From Salegentibacter sp. 24 (GTDB lineage Bacteria; Bacteroidota; Bacteroidia; Flavobacteriales; Flavobacteriaceae), in NCBI RefSeq assembly GCF_004362395.1, contig NZ_SNWE01000019.1, positions 18,695 to 82,694 on the forward strand: DNA of 64,000 bases. Direction: 5' to 3'. The notes beneath the pieces are model-generated. The model made no database searches and had not been told where the DNA came from. It saw only the letters and a program-made list of their open reading frames with translations. Shown piece after piece: positions 38,762 to 46,035 of this stretch. The translations under genes and the position numbers were made by a program. Positions within the stretch are counted from its first letter, which is position 1, and each line of letters starts with the position of its first letter.

Positions 38762-40749
38762 CCTATATTTAATTTTACTTGTTGGTTTGTTGCTATTTTT
38801 TGTCCTGCCGATATGGATTGCCCACTCACTCTCCCTGTTCCGCTAAAGTTCACTTTAAGGCCAAGGTTCTCTAATAGAGAAACGGCATCCATTGCCGGCA
38901 TCCCGGTTACATCTGGCATAATCAGCTTTTCGTTTTCTATTTTAGCATAATAAGTTTCAAAATCCTTAGCGATCTTATCATCGGTAATTTCCAGGGAAGG
39001 CAACGTATCCATTACCGGGGTATCGGTATAAATCTTTTGTGCAATTTTTTTAAAAACCGGTGCTGCAACAATATTCCCATAGTAGCCTTTGCTTTTATCC
39101 GGCTTGTGAATAATCACAATGCAGGAATATTTAGGATCTTCCGCAGGAAAGTAGCCTGCAAAAGAAGAAATATACCTTCCCGGTTCTATCCAGTATTCCA
39201 CCTGGCAGGTACCGGTTTTACCGGCCATTGAAAAATTAGGCGTATAAATATTCGCCGCGGTGCCTCTCTCCACGGTATGCTGCATCATTGCTTGAAGCTT
39301 CTTAGCCGTCTCAGGAGAACAAATCCTTGGATTCATCACTTCCCGCTCCACTTTTAAAATGCTTTTATCCCACTCTTTAACCTCTTTTATAAACCTTGGC
39401 TTAACCATTTCTCCGTCGTTGGCAATAGCATTATAAAAATTCAGGGTTTGTAAAGGCGTTAATGAAACTCCATAACCAAAAGCCATCCAGGGAAGACTCA
39501 GACCACTCCAACGCTTATCTTTTGGATGCGGAATTTTGGGTTGCCCCTCACCTTTTATATCCAGCCCAATTTTTTGATTAAGGCCCATATCATATAGGCT
39601 ATTCACAAACTTTGCAGGGTTATCCTTATAACCTTGTGTTATTATTTTGGTAAAAGCTGTATTTGAGGAAAGCTCAAAGGCACGTGCGGCGGAAATTTTA
39701 CCATAACCTCCACGACGGGAATCCCTAACTGGTCTCCCATAAAATCTCACCACCCCGTTTTCCGTATCTATAACCGTACTGGTGTCTACTACATTATCTT
39801 CCAGGGCAGCGGTCATGGCCATCAGCTTAAATGTTGAGCCAGGCTCGTGCGATTCGTAAACCGCATAGTTTCTTTTTTCAAAATAAGTCCCGTCCGAGGT
39901 TCGGCCAAGATTAGACATTGCCTTGATTTCACCGGTTTTGGTCTCCATAACCACTACCGTCCCGTGATCGGCCTCAAAATATTCCAGTTGCTTTAGCAGT
40001 GCATGATGGGCGATGTCCTGAATATTGACATCTATGGTGGAAATCACATCGTAGCCATCTTTAGGCTCTACCTCGTTATTATCGCTAATAGGTTTCCACT
40101 GGCCCTTGGCGATTTTTTGTTTGAGCCTCCGACCATCGGTTCCGCGTAAATAGGAGCTAAAGGCCCCTTCCAGACCAACTCGGGTAAAATATCCATTTTC
40201 ATCCTGGCGTTCGTAGCCAACCGTTCGCTCTCCCATCTTGCCAAGGGGATGCTCCCGAACTGTTCTCTGCTCTACGATCATCCCACCTCTGTAGGTTCCC
40301 AGGTTAAACATAGGAAAGCCCTTTACCTTCATATATTCAGAATAGCCAAGATTGTGAGCTATCGATAAGTAACGTTGTCCGTTCGCCCTTGCCTGCCTTA
40401 AACGCTGAGACCAATAGGCGGCTGATTTACCCAACATTTCAGAAAGATTGTTGGAAAGCGGCATTATATTTTCCTGAAAATCTTTATCAGAAACAGTAAC
40501 TGCATCAAACCTGATATCGTACTTAGGAACTGAAGTTGCCAAGAGGTTCCCGTTAGCATCGTATAAATTACCACGGCTGGCGGGAATTTTAAAACTTCGC
40601 ACCGTCCTCTCCTCTGCAAGATTTCTATAATAATCACCTTCGACAAACTGAATATCGAGAAGTTTCACCCCCACCCCAACAGCGAAAATGAACATACAGG
40701 CCGCAACCACGTATAATCTATTCAATATGCCTTTTTCAGATGTCGCCAT
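38758..40749 (-). CDS. ftsI: Division transpeptidase FtsI (PBP3-type) with PASTA domain
   Basis: Class B penicillin-binding protein that cross-links septal peptidoglycan. One N-terminal membrane anchor (about 10-28), a dimerisation domain, then the transpeptidase with SxxK as STFK (EPGSTFKLMA), SSN in ELSSNTAF, and KTGTC. Residues about 610-663 form a single PASTA domain (MPDVTGMPAMDAVSLLENLG), a feature more often noted in Gram-positive division PBPs. ftsL ends directly before its ATG, and murE overlaps its stop. Confidence 0.95.
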   Translation of the reverse strand: MATSEKGILNRLYVVAACMFIFAVGVGVKLLDIQFVEGDYYRNLAEERTVRSFKIPASRGNLYDANGNLLATSVPKYDIRFDAVTVSDKDFQENIMPLSNNLSEMLGKSAAYWSQRLRQARANGQRYLSIAHNLGYSEYMKVKGFPMFNLGTYRGGMIVEQRTVREHPLGKMGERTVGYERQDENGYFTRVGLEGAFSSYLRGTDGRRLKQKIAKGQWKPISDNNEVEPKDGYDVISTIDVNIQDIAHHALLKQLEYFEADHGTVVVMETKTGEIKAMSNLGRTSDGTYFEKRNYAVYESHEPGSTFKLMAMTAALEDNVVDTSTVIDTENGVVRFYGRPVRDSRRGGYGKISAARAFELSSNTAFTKIITQGYKDNPAKFVNSLYDMGLNQKIGLDIKGEGQPKIPHPKDKRWSGLSLPWMAFGYGVSLTPLQTLNFYNAIANDGEMVKPRFIKEVKEWDKSILKVEREVMNPRICSPETAKKLQAMMQHTVERGTAANIYTPNFSMAGKTGTCQVEYWIEPGRYISSFAGYFPAEDPKYSCIVIIHKPDKSKGYYGNIVAAPVFKKIAQKIYTDTPVMDTLPSLEITDDKIAKDFETYYAKIENEKLIMPDVTGMPAMDAVSLLENLGLKVNFSGTGRVSGQSISAGQKIATNQQVKLNIG

Positions 40750-41067
40750 TTATTCTTTTATCTTCACTTTTATTTTATAAGGTGGATTCTCGGAAGGAAG
40801 AATTCCCCTGCTTTTCATTTTTTGGGTGATCGTAGATTCCATTTTTAGCCTCATCAGTGCGGAACGCCTATCTACAAATTCACTTTTAAGCTCTCTTACT
40901 TCTTTATGAAGGCTCGCTATTTTATGCACTTTACGCTCAGCACTATGGGAACTTGCAATCATAATGATCGCCAGGAACGTGCAAAAAACTATAAATCGCC
41001 AGTTGTTTACCGCATCTCTGCTAATAAGAAAATTAGCCCGTAGTATGTTGTAAAAACCTTTCTTCAT
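40750..41067 (-). CDS. ftsL: FtsL-like cell division protein
   Basis: A 105-residue bitopic protein with a membrane helix at about 25-42 and a following coiled-coil region (KIASLHKEVRELKSEFVDRRSALMRLKME), the layout of FtsL. Sequence similarity in this family is always low, so the call rests on topology, size and position between rsmH and ftsI. Its stop codon is directly followed by the ftsI ATG, consistent with tight coupling of the two products, which form a septal complex with FtsQ and FtsW. Confidence 0.85.
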   Translation of the reverse strand: MKKGFYNILRANFLISRDAVNNWRFIVFCTFLAIIMIASSHSAERKVHKIASLHKEVRELKSEFVDRRSALMRLKMESTITQKMKSRGILPSENPPYKIKVKIKE

Positions 41068-41080
41068 ATCCCTTAAAAAA

Positions 41081-41977
41081 CTATAATTTTTTAGCCACTC
41101 TTAATTTGGCACTTCTGGCCCGGTTATTAGCTTTGATCTCTTCTGCCGAGGGCACTATCAGCCCGCCTGCCTTTTTAAAAGGAACCGAGATATTTCCGTA
41201 GAAATCTTTTTCGGGCTCACCTTCAAACAAACCACTTCTTATATAACGCTTAACCAACCTGTCTTCCAAAGAGTGATAGGAAATAAGACTAATCCTCCCA
41301 TTTTTCACCACCAGCTCCTGGGTTTGCATCAAAAATTCCTTTAAAGCTTCAATCTCCTGGTTCACTTCTATGCGAATCGCCTGGTAGATTTGCGCCAGGA
41401 TTTTATTCTCTTTCCCTTTAAAGAGATGCGGCTTCAACAAATCGTTTAATTCCTCGCTGCTCTCTATAGGCTTTTCCTTCCTGGCCTCAACAATTAAGCT
41501 TGCCAGCTTTGGTGCATTCTTTAAATCGGCATAATCGTAAAACAACATTTTAAGCTGTTCTTCCCTATATTCATTGATCACCTCGTAAGCACTCAGTTTA
41601 CTCCCCTGGTTCATTCTCATATCCAGACGCGCATCAAAACGGGTGGAAAATCCTCTCTCTGCTTCATTAAACTGATGTGAGGAAACACCAAAATCTCCTA
41701 AAATCCCGTCAACCTGCTTCACCCCGTAAAACCTCAAAAACCTTTTCAGAAACCTGAAGTTTTCATGGATTAGCGTAAATCTGGGATCCGTTATCGTGTT
41801 TTGCAAAGCATCTTTATCCTGGTCAAAAGCAAAGAGCCTTCCATCCGGCCCAAGCCTGCTTAAAATCTCACGGGAATGCCCCCCGCCACCAAAGGTGACA
41901 TCTACATACACACCATCTTCCTTAACATTAAGGCCGTCAACTGATTCTTTTAATAATACCGGGTTATGATATTGCAT
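41081..41977 (-). CDS. rsmH: 16S rRNA (cytosine(1402)-N(4))-methyltransferase
   Basis: SAM-dependent methyltransferase that modifies C1402 in the ribosomal P site. The 298 residues include the SAM loop DVTFGGGGHSREIL near 27-40, GDFGVSSHQ, and the substrate region RGFSTRFDARLDMRMNQ, ending in KANNRARSAKLRVA. Its start overlaps the end of mraZ by 14 bases, the usual order in dcw clusters. Confidence 0.97.
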   Translation of the reverse strand: MQYHNPVLLKESVDGLNVKEDGVYVDVTFGGGGHSREILSRLGPDGRLFAFDQDKDALQNTITDPRFTLIHENFRFLKRFLRFYGVKQVDGILGDFGVSSHQFNEAERGFSTRFDARLDMRMNQGSKLSAYEVINEYREEQLKMLFYDYADLKNAPKLASLIVEARKEKPIESSEELNDLLKPHLFKGKENKILAQIYQAIRIEVNQEIEALKEFLMQTQELVVKNGRISLISYHSLEDRLVKRYIRSGLFEGEPEKDFYGNISVPFKKAGGLIVPSAEEIKANNRARSAKLRVAKKL

Positions 41978-42431
41978 CTAAATCATCGTTTCCCATTACT
42001 TCTTCAGCCAATTCCGCAAAATCATCTGAAGTCTCGTCTATGGTGTTTTCATATTTTTCCTTATCCCAGATCTCTATAATATTTACCGCGGAGGAAAGCA
42101 CAACTTCTTTATTGATTCCGGCAAATCCCACAAGGTCCTTCGGGATTAAAAGCCTCCCATTGGAATCTACTTCCACCATTTTTACCCCGGCCTGAAACCG
42201 TCTGATGAAATCATTGTTCTTCTTTTTAAAGCGATTAAGGCCGTTAATTTTTTGCATCAAAACATTCCATTCCTGCATTGGATACAACTCCAAACAAGCT
42301 TGAAAAACCGAACGTTTTAATACAAAGCCCTCCTGCAACATAGGCGCAAGCTGCTTTTTTAATGCCGAAGGAACCATTAACCGGCCCTTGGCATCTGCTT
42401 TACATTCGTATGTTCCAATGAGATTTACCAC
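41964..42431 (-). CDS. mraZ: Transcriptional regulator MraZ
   Basis: DNA-binding regulator of the dcw cluster. The 155-residue protein has the two AbrB-like halves typical of MraZ, each with a conserved DxxGR: DAKGRLMVPSALKKQL near 13-28 and DSNGRLLIPKDL near 88-99. The start codon is GTG at 42429-42431; the upstream codons include an in-frame stop and no ATG, and the residues VNLIGTYECK match the family N terminus. The GTG lies inside a fourth copy of the GTGGTA box that also occurs three times upstream, so MraZ probably controls its own transcription and that of the cluster. Confidence 0.96.
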   Translation of the reverse strand: MVNLIGTYECKADAKGRLMVPSALKKQLAPMLQEGFVLKRSVFQACLELYPMQEWNVLMQKINGLNRFKKKNNDFIRRFQAGVKMVEVDSNGRLLIPKDLVGFAGINKEVVLSSAVNIIEIWDKEKYENTIDETSDDFAELAEEVMGNDDLDAIS

Positions 42432-42493
42432 TTCAATACTTTATAGAGTCAAATATATTGAAAAAATTACCACATTTTACCACTTTCTACCAC
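42426..42493 (-). promoter_or_regulatory. MraZ operator: GTGGTA boxes
   Basis: On the minus strand GTGGTA occurs at 42488-42493, 42478-42483 and 42468-42473, exactly 10 bases apart (AAAGTGGTAG, AAAGTGGTAA, AATGTGGTAA), and again at 42426-42431 over the mraZ start codon, 42 bases from the nearest of the three. Known MraZ operators are three short GTG-containing repeats with a 10-base period just upstream of mraZ, so this is very likely the autoregulatory site. Confidence 0.85.
42450..42457 (-). promoter_or_regulatory. -7 element of the mraZ/dcw promoter
   Basis: Minus-strand TATATTTG matches TAnnTTTG, 18 bases before the GTG start. The three GTGGTA boxes lie just upstream, where the -33 element would be; no TTG is found there, so MraZ could either block or replace -33 contacts. 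Confidence 0.65.
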
Positions 42494-42535
42494 TTTGTTG
42501 ATAAGTTTCTCCCCTGTATTTAGCTGAAAGACTAT

Positions 42536-42551
42536 CAAATAGCGCTATTTG
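42536..42551. repeat. Perfect 16-bp palindrome CAAATAGCGCTATTTG
   Basis: A perfect inverted repeat between mraZ and the divergent hydrolase gene. No T run follows, so it is not a terminator; it may be a regulator-binding site. A second perfect 16-bp palindrome lies 78 bases away. Confidence 0.6.
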
Positions 42552-42613
42552 TTTAGGTTTCAGAGGCTTGGTTTTTATTGTGCTTTTGGTGTTAAAAAAT
42601 TTACAATTCCGGG

Positions 42614-42629
42614 AAGAAATGCATTTCTT
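42614..42629. repeat. Perfect 16-bp palindrome AAGAAATGCATTTCTT
   Basis: Perfect inverted repeat upstream of the hydrolase promoter. Its right half continues into ATTTCTTAAA (42623-42632), which recurs as a direct copy at 42643-42652, exactly 20 bases later. Operator-like arrangement; the binding protein is unknown. Confidence 0.6.
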
Positions 42630-42678
42630 AAATGGCTTTGCTATTTCTTAAAAATGATTATACTTGTATTGAAATCGC

Positions 42679-42686
42679 TATATTTG
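42679..42686 (+). promoter_or_regulatory. Probable -7 element for the hydrolase-engB operon
   Basis: TATATTTG matches the Bacteroidota -7 consensus 25 bases before the ATG at 42712. The upstream TTG is not at optimal distance (12 bases), so only the -7 element is proposed. Confidence 0.5.
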
Positions 42687-42711
42687 CGATTGCTAACCGC
42701 AAAGCCAATCA

Positions 42712-43479
42712 ATGAAGAATAATTTAAGGCAAGAGGGAAAGTTTACATACCTGGAGCAAGGAGAAGGGACCCCGATAGTTATTTTACACGGACTTATGGG
42801 CGGTTTAAGTAATTTTGACGGGGTTATAGATTATTTTCCAAAGCATGGTTATAAAGTGGTGATTCCTGAACTCCCCCTTTATTCCATGTCACTTCTTAAA
42901 ACAAGTGTGCAGACTTTTGCTAAATATTTAAAAGAATTTGTAGATTTTAAGGGTTACGATAAAGTGATTTTGTTAGGCAATTCGCTTGGCGGACATATTG
43001 CTTTACTGGCAACTAAATTATATCCTGAAATTATTCAGGGCCTGATAATTACTGGAAGCTCCGGACTTTATGAAAATTCCATGGGGGAGAGCTATCCTCG
43101 TCGCGGGGATTATGAATTTATCAAGAAAAAAGCCCAGGATGTTTTTTATGATCCCGAAATAGCCACCAAAGAAGTGGTTGACGAGGTTTATGAAACGGTA
43201 AGCGATCGTAACAAACTCGTAAAAACCCTGGCTATTGCCAAGAGCGCCATTAGACATAATATGGCCCAGGATCTACCAAAAATGAAGACGCCTACATGTA
43301 TTATTTGGGGGAAAGACGATAATGTTACTCCTCCTGAGGTGGCTGAAGATTTTCAGCGTTTACTTCCCGATGCCGATCTTTATTGGGTAGACAAATGCGG
43401 GCATGCCGCGATGATGGAACATCCTCATATATTCAATGAGTTGCTTCACGACTGGCTGAAGAAAAGAAATTTTAAATAA
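42712..43479 (+). CDS. Alpha/beta hydrolase
   Basis: A 255-residue alpha/beta-fold hydrolase. The nucleophile elbow is GNSLGG with Ser91; HGLMGG at 26-31 is the oxyanion loop; the acid is in WGKDDNVTPP and the base in CGHAAMMEHP near the C terminus. No signal peptide is seen, so it is cytoplasmic. The substrate is unknown. It is followed 57 bases later by engB on the same strand and lies divergent to mraZ, an arrangement common in flavobacteria. Confidence 0.9.
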   Translation: MKNNLRQEGKFTYLEQGEGTPIVILHGLMGGLSNFDGVIDYFPKHGYKVVIPELPLYSMSLLKTSVQTFAKYLKEFVDFKGYDKVILLGNSLGGHIALLATKLYPEIIQGLIITGSSGLYENSMGESYPRRGDYEFIKKKAQDVFYDPEIATKEVVDEVYETVSDRNKLVKTLAIAKSAIRHNMAQDLPKMKTPTCIIWGKDDNVTPPEVAEDFQRLLPDADLYWVDKCGHAAMMEHPHIFNELLHDWLKKRNFK

Positions 43480-43536
43480 ACCCTCAGAAGGACCTCATCC
43501 AGTTCTGTTTCACAAATCAATTTTAAACTTAGTAGA

Positions 43537-44142
43537 ATGAAAATCAAGTCGGCTGAATTCGTGGTGAGCAATACTCGGGTAGACCAATGCCCTGAAAGCA
43601 AGCTCCCTGAATATGCTTTTATAGGCCGCAGTAATGTTGGAAAATCCTCTTTAATCAATATGCTTACCGGCAGGAAAGCACTGGCAAAAACTTCCGCAAA
43701 ACCTGGGAAAACCCAACTTATCAATCATTTTTTGATCAATAAGAACTGGCACCTGGTTGATCTTCCCGGTTATGGATATGCAAAAGTTTCGAAATCTACT
43801 AAAAGAACTTTTCAGAAATTTATCACCGCTTATTTTGAAAAGCGTAGGCAAATGGTTTGCGCCTTTGTACTTATAGACAGCCGGCACGAACTCCAACCTA
43901 TAGATATGGAGTTTATGCAGTGGCTTGGAGAGAACAATGTTCCTTTTTGTATCATTTTTACCAAAGCCGATAAAATGAAACCAAAAGCCCTGGAGAGAAA
44001 TATTAATTTTTACCAGGAGAAAATGCTTGAAAACTGGGAAGCAATGCCGGAATTCTTTATTAGCTCTGCAACCTCCAAATTGGGACAGGAGGAAATTCTG
44101 GATTATATTCAGGCTATTAATGTGGAATTGAATCAGGAATAG
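43537..44142 (+). CDS. engB: Ribosome biogenesis GTPase EngB (YihA/YsxC)
   Basis: Essential GTPase needed for assembly of the large ribosomal subunit. The G1 loop GRSNVGKSS (30-38), the G3 motif DLPGYGYA, and the G4 motif TKADK are visible in order, with the 201-residue length usual for the family. The G2 threonine lies in KPGKTQ. Probably co-transcribed with the upstream hydrolase. About 125 bases of featureless sequence separate it from the convergent unknown gene. Confidence 0.96.
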   Translation: MKIKSAEFVVSNTRVDQCPESKLPEYAFIGRSNVGKSSLINMLTGRKALAKTSAKPGKTQLINHFLINKNWHLVDLPGYGYAKVSKSTKRTFQKFITAYFEKRRQMVCAFVLIDSRHELQPIDMEFMQWLGENNVPFCIIFTKADKMKPKALERNINFYQEKMLENWEAMPEFFISSATSKLGQEEILDYIQAINVELNQE

Positions 44143-44269
44143 GGAATGAAATATTCTCCTGATTTTTATTCTGACTCTTCTCCCATTTTAATATTTAGAG
44201 CCAACCAGATGCAACCTGTAGTATGATTTACAGCGAAGCAATCTTCAAATCTAACGCCACTTATAAGCT

Positions 44270-44629
44270 TTATAACCTTTCTTCAATTTGCCTAATGAGG
44301 TCCTCAGCATTTTGTAAGGTTTCTAATTCTTCAGTAGCGATAAAAATACCCATTTCGCCTTCATCCTCCCACAAAACGATCGGGAAACTATATTTATATC
44401 CGAATTTGGAAGCATATTGTTTTTGAAATTCATCAATATGTAGAAACTCCATGGCAGTCTCCGAGGCCTGCCTGTATGCCTTCCACCGGGAATTTTCAGA
44501 AAAGACCCCGTGAGTAACCTTACAAATGCTACAGGCATAAGAGCTGGGTTTAATCAGTTTATGCAGTGCATCCAGGACCGTATGACGGGTCCCGGAATAG
44601 GCGTTATATACAAAAATAAGTTTTTCCAA
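44270..44629 (-). CDS. Conserved small protein with CxxC motif, function unknown
   Basis: I do not recognise an established function. The 119-residue product starts EKLIFVYNAYSG and has a SSYACSICKVTHG segment with two cysteines spaced CxxC, then HIDEFQKQYASKFGY and FPIVLW, reminiscent of a thioredoxin-like fold (inference). It has no signal peptide. Its TTG start lies four bases after the gldC stop, so it is the third gene of a gldB-gldC unit. Acidic C-terminal helix (EELETLQNAEDLIRQIEE). Confidence 0.7.
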   Translation of the reverse strand: MEKLIFVYNAYSGTRHTVLDALHKLIKPSSYACSICKVTHGVFSENSRWKAYRQASETAMEFLHIDEFQKQYASKFGYKYSFPIVLWEDEGEMGIFIATEELETLQNAEDLIRQIEERL

Positions 44630-44632
44630 AAC

Positions 44633-44971
44633 CTACTTCTGAGTAATTTCAAGCTTCTCCGCAAAATAATCACAAAAATCTTTCATGGTCGCGGTCATTT
44701 TTTCATCCTGGGTAGCACGGTTAAAAGTATCACTCATAGAAACCAGGGTTTGATGAAAGAATTTCTTCATCTCATCTACCGGCATATCTTTTGTCCATAG
44801 GTCTATGCGAAGGGTTTCCTGAGTTTTACTGTCCCAAACCGAAAGCATTAAAGCCTTGGCGTCTTCTTTATGAACATTCCCATCCTGGGCACTCCAGGTG
44901 ATTTCCTCGGGCACTCGATTTTCATCAGTGACCACTTCTATATTTATTTCTGATTTTTTAAATTCTGACAT
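44633..44971 (-). CDS. gldC: Gliding motility protein GldC
   Basis: A 112-residue cytoplasmic protein that supports gliding in flavobacteria, without a known enzymatic activity. Recognised by the segment MSEFKKSEINIEVVTDEN, by WSAQDG near 27-32 and the LRIDLWTKDMPVDEMKKFF segment, and by its place directly after gldB. Its ATG overlaps the gldB stop by one base (TAATG). The other core gliding genes are not in this window. Confidence 0.92.
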   Translation of the reverse strand: MSEFKKSEINIEVVTDENRVPEEITWSAQDGNVHKEDAKALMLSVWDSKTQETLRIDLWTKDMPVDEMKKFFHQTLVSMSDTFNRATQDEKMTATMKDFCDYFAEKLEITQK

Positions 44972-45936
44972 TACTTTCTTGGTTTAAAATTGGCTTTATT
45001 AAATATCGTTTCAGCATCTGTTTCTATCATTTCCTTTACTGAGGCATTTGTTTTCTCCATATAACTGCGAACGATCTGCCAACCGATGTATTGCCCCAGC
45101 TTGGCAGGCGATTCAGCATCCAGTTGCAGATAGAATTTAGAAAAAGGCGCAGGATATAGAAACCTGGAATAAAGTTCGGTATCGGTATCAAAAAACAATT
45201 CATTTTCCACAAAATACCGCCACATTTGCGCTTCATTTTTTTGCGCCCATATGAATTCTTTTTCTGTATAACCTATTTTTTCAAAATCAGCTACCCCTGG
45301 AATCAACTTATCCTTCAAATACAAGAGCTTCCCGTAATAGATCATATGTGAAAGAAAAGTTCTTGAGGTTGGCTCGGGTACGTATCTCTTCGCATAAGCA
45401 TTGGCCACATCTGGAATAATTTGTTCTTTCTTAAAATTCTTCTTTAAAAATTCCTGAATTCCGGTATAGAAATGATGTTTTTCCCCTAAATAAGTATCCA
45501 GCGAAATGAATAAATATTCATCCTCAAGAATCACTTTATTCTTATAATCTACCTGGGAAGTTACCGTGAATACCTTCGGGACTTCAAATTTCGGGAAATA
45601 ATATGCAATATGCTGGAAAAGGCTATGAAGTTCAGCCTTTTCATTCTCAAAATCAGGAAAGGCTTTTCCGACTTCCGAGTCTATTTCCTGCTGAATAGTA
45701 TCGTTTATTTTCGCGATCCAAACACTATCCGCATACTGCTTTGGGAACAACATTGGATATTGTCCTTTCAATTGGTCCAGCGTAGCGGGAGTGGTCCTGG
45801 CAAATTCCCGGTCAAAACGAACCAATTCAAAATCAATAGGCACCTTGGCGATTTCCTTTTCGATTTCGGCCTGCTCATTACAGGAAACCAAAGCAATTGC
45901 ACAAAGCAGAAAAATTATTTGTTTATACATAGGCAT
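44971..45936 (-). CDS. gldB: Gliding motility lipoprotein GldB
   Basis: Lipoprotein essential for gliding and for type IX-associated motility functions in Flavobacterium. The 321-residue protein has a lipoprotein signal with lipobox ALVSC (Cys19), followed by VPIDFELVRFDREF, the typical GldB start, and the later FLSHMIYYGKLLYLKD segment. A second possible ATG at 45930 would shorten the leader by two residues. Operon partners are gldC and the CxxC unknown. A TTG-N21-TACCTTTG promoter lies upstream and overlaps the nadE start region. Confidence 0.93.
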   Translation of the reverse strand: MPMYKQIIFLLCAIALVSCNEQAEIEKEIAKVPIDFELVRFDREFARTTPATLDQLKGQYPMLFPKQYADSVWIAKINDTIQQEIDSEVGKAFPDFENEKAELHSLFQHIAYYFPKFEVPKVFTVTSQVDYKNKVILEDEYLFISLDTYLGEKHHFYTGIQEFLKKNFKKEQIIPDVANAYAKRYVPEPTSRTFLSHMIYYGKLLYLKDKLIPGVADFEKIGYTEKEFIWAQKNEAQMWRYFVENELFFDTDTELYSRFLYPAPFSKFYLQLDAESPAKLGQYIGWQIVRSYMEKTNASVKEMIETDAETIFNKANFKPRK

Positions 45937-45987
45937 TCTTTATGAAGGCTTTAACGCCCTGCCCTTTTAATAATTATGTTTAAATAG

Positions 45988-45995
45988 TAGATTTG
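45988..45995 (+). promoter_or_regulatory. Probable -7 element for nadE
   Basis: TAGATTTG matches TAnnTTTG, 40 bases before the nadE ATG. No TTG at the usual distance; proposed weakly. Confidence 0.4.
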
Positions 45996-45999
45996 TGTG

Positions 46000-46031
46000 C
46001 AAAGGTATTATTTACAAACTTAATCACCCAA
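46000..46031 (-). promoter_or_regulatory. Promoter of gldB-gldC
   Basis: Minus-strand TTG (46029-46031), 21-base spacer, TACCTTTG (46000-46007), matching TTG-N19-21-TAnnTTTG. It reaches to within five bases of the nadE start on the other strand, so the two genes share regulatory sequence. Confidence 0.7.
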
Positions 46032-46035
46032 AATT

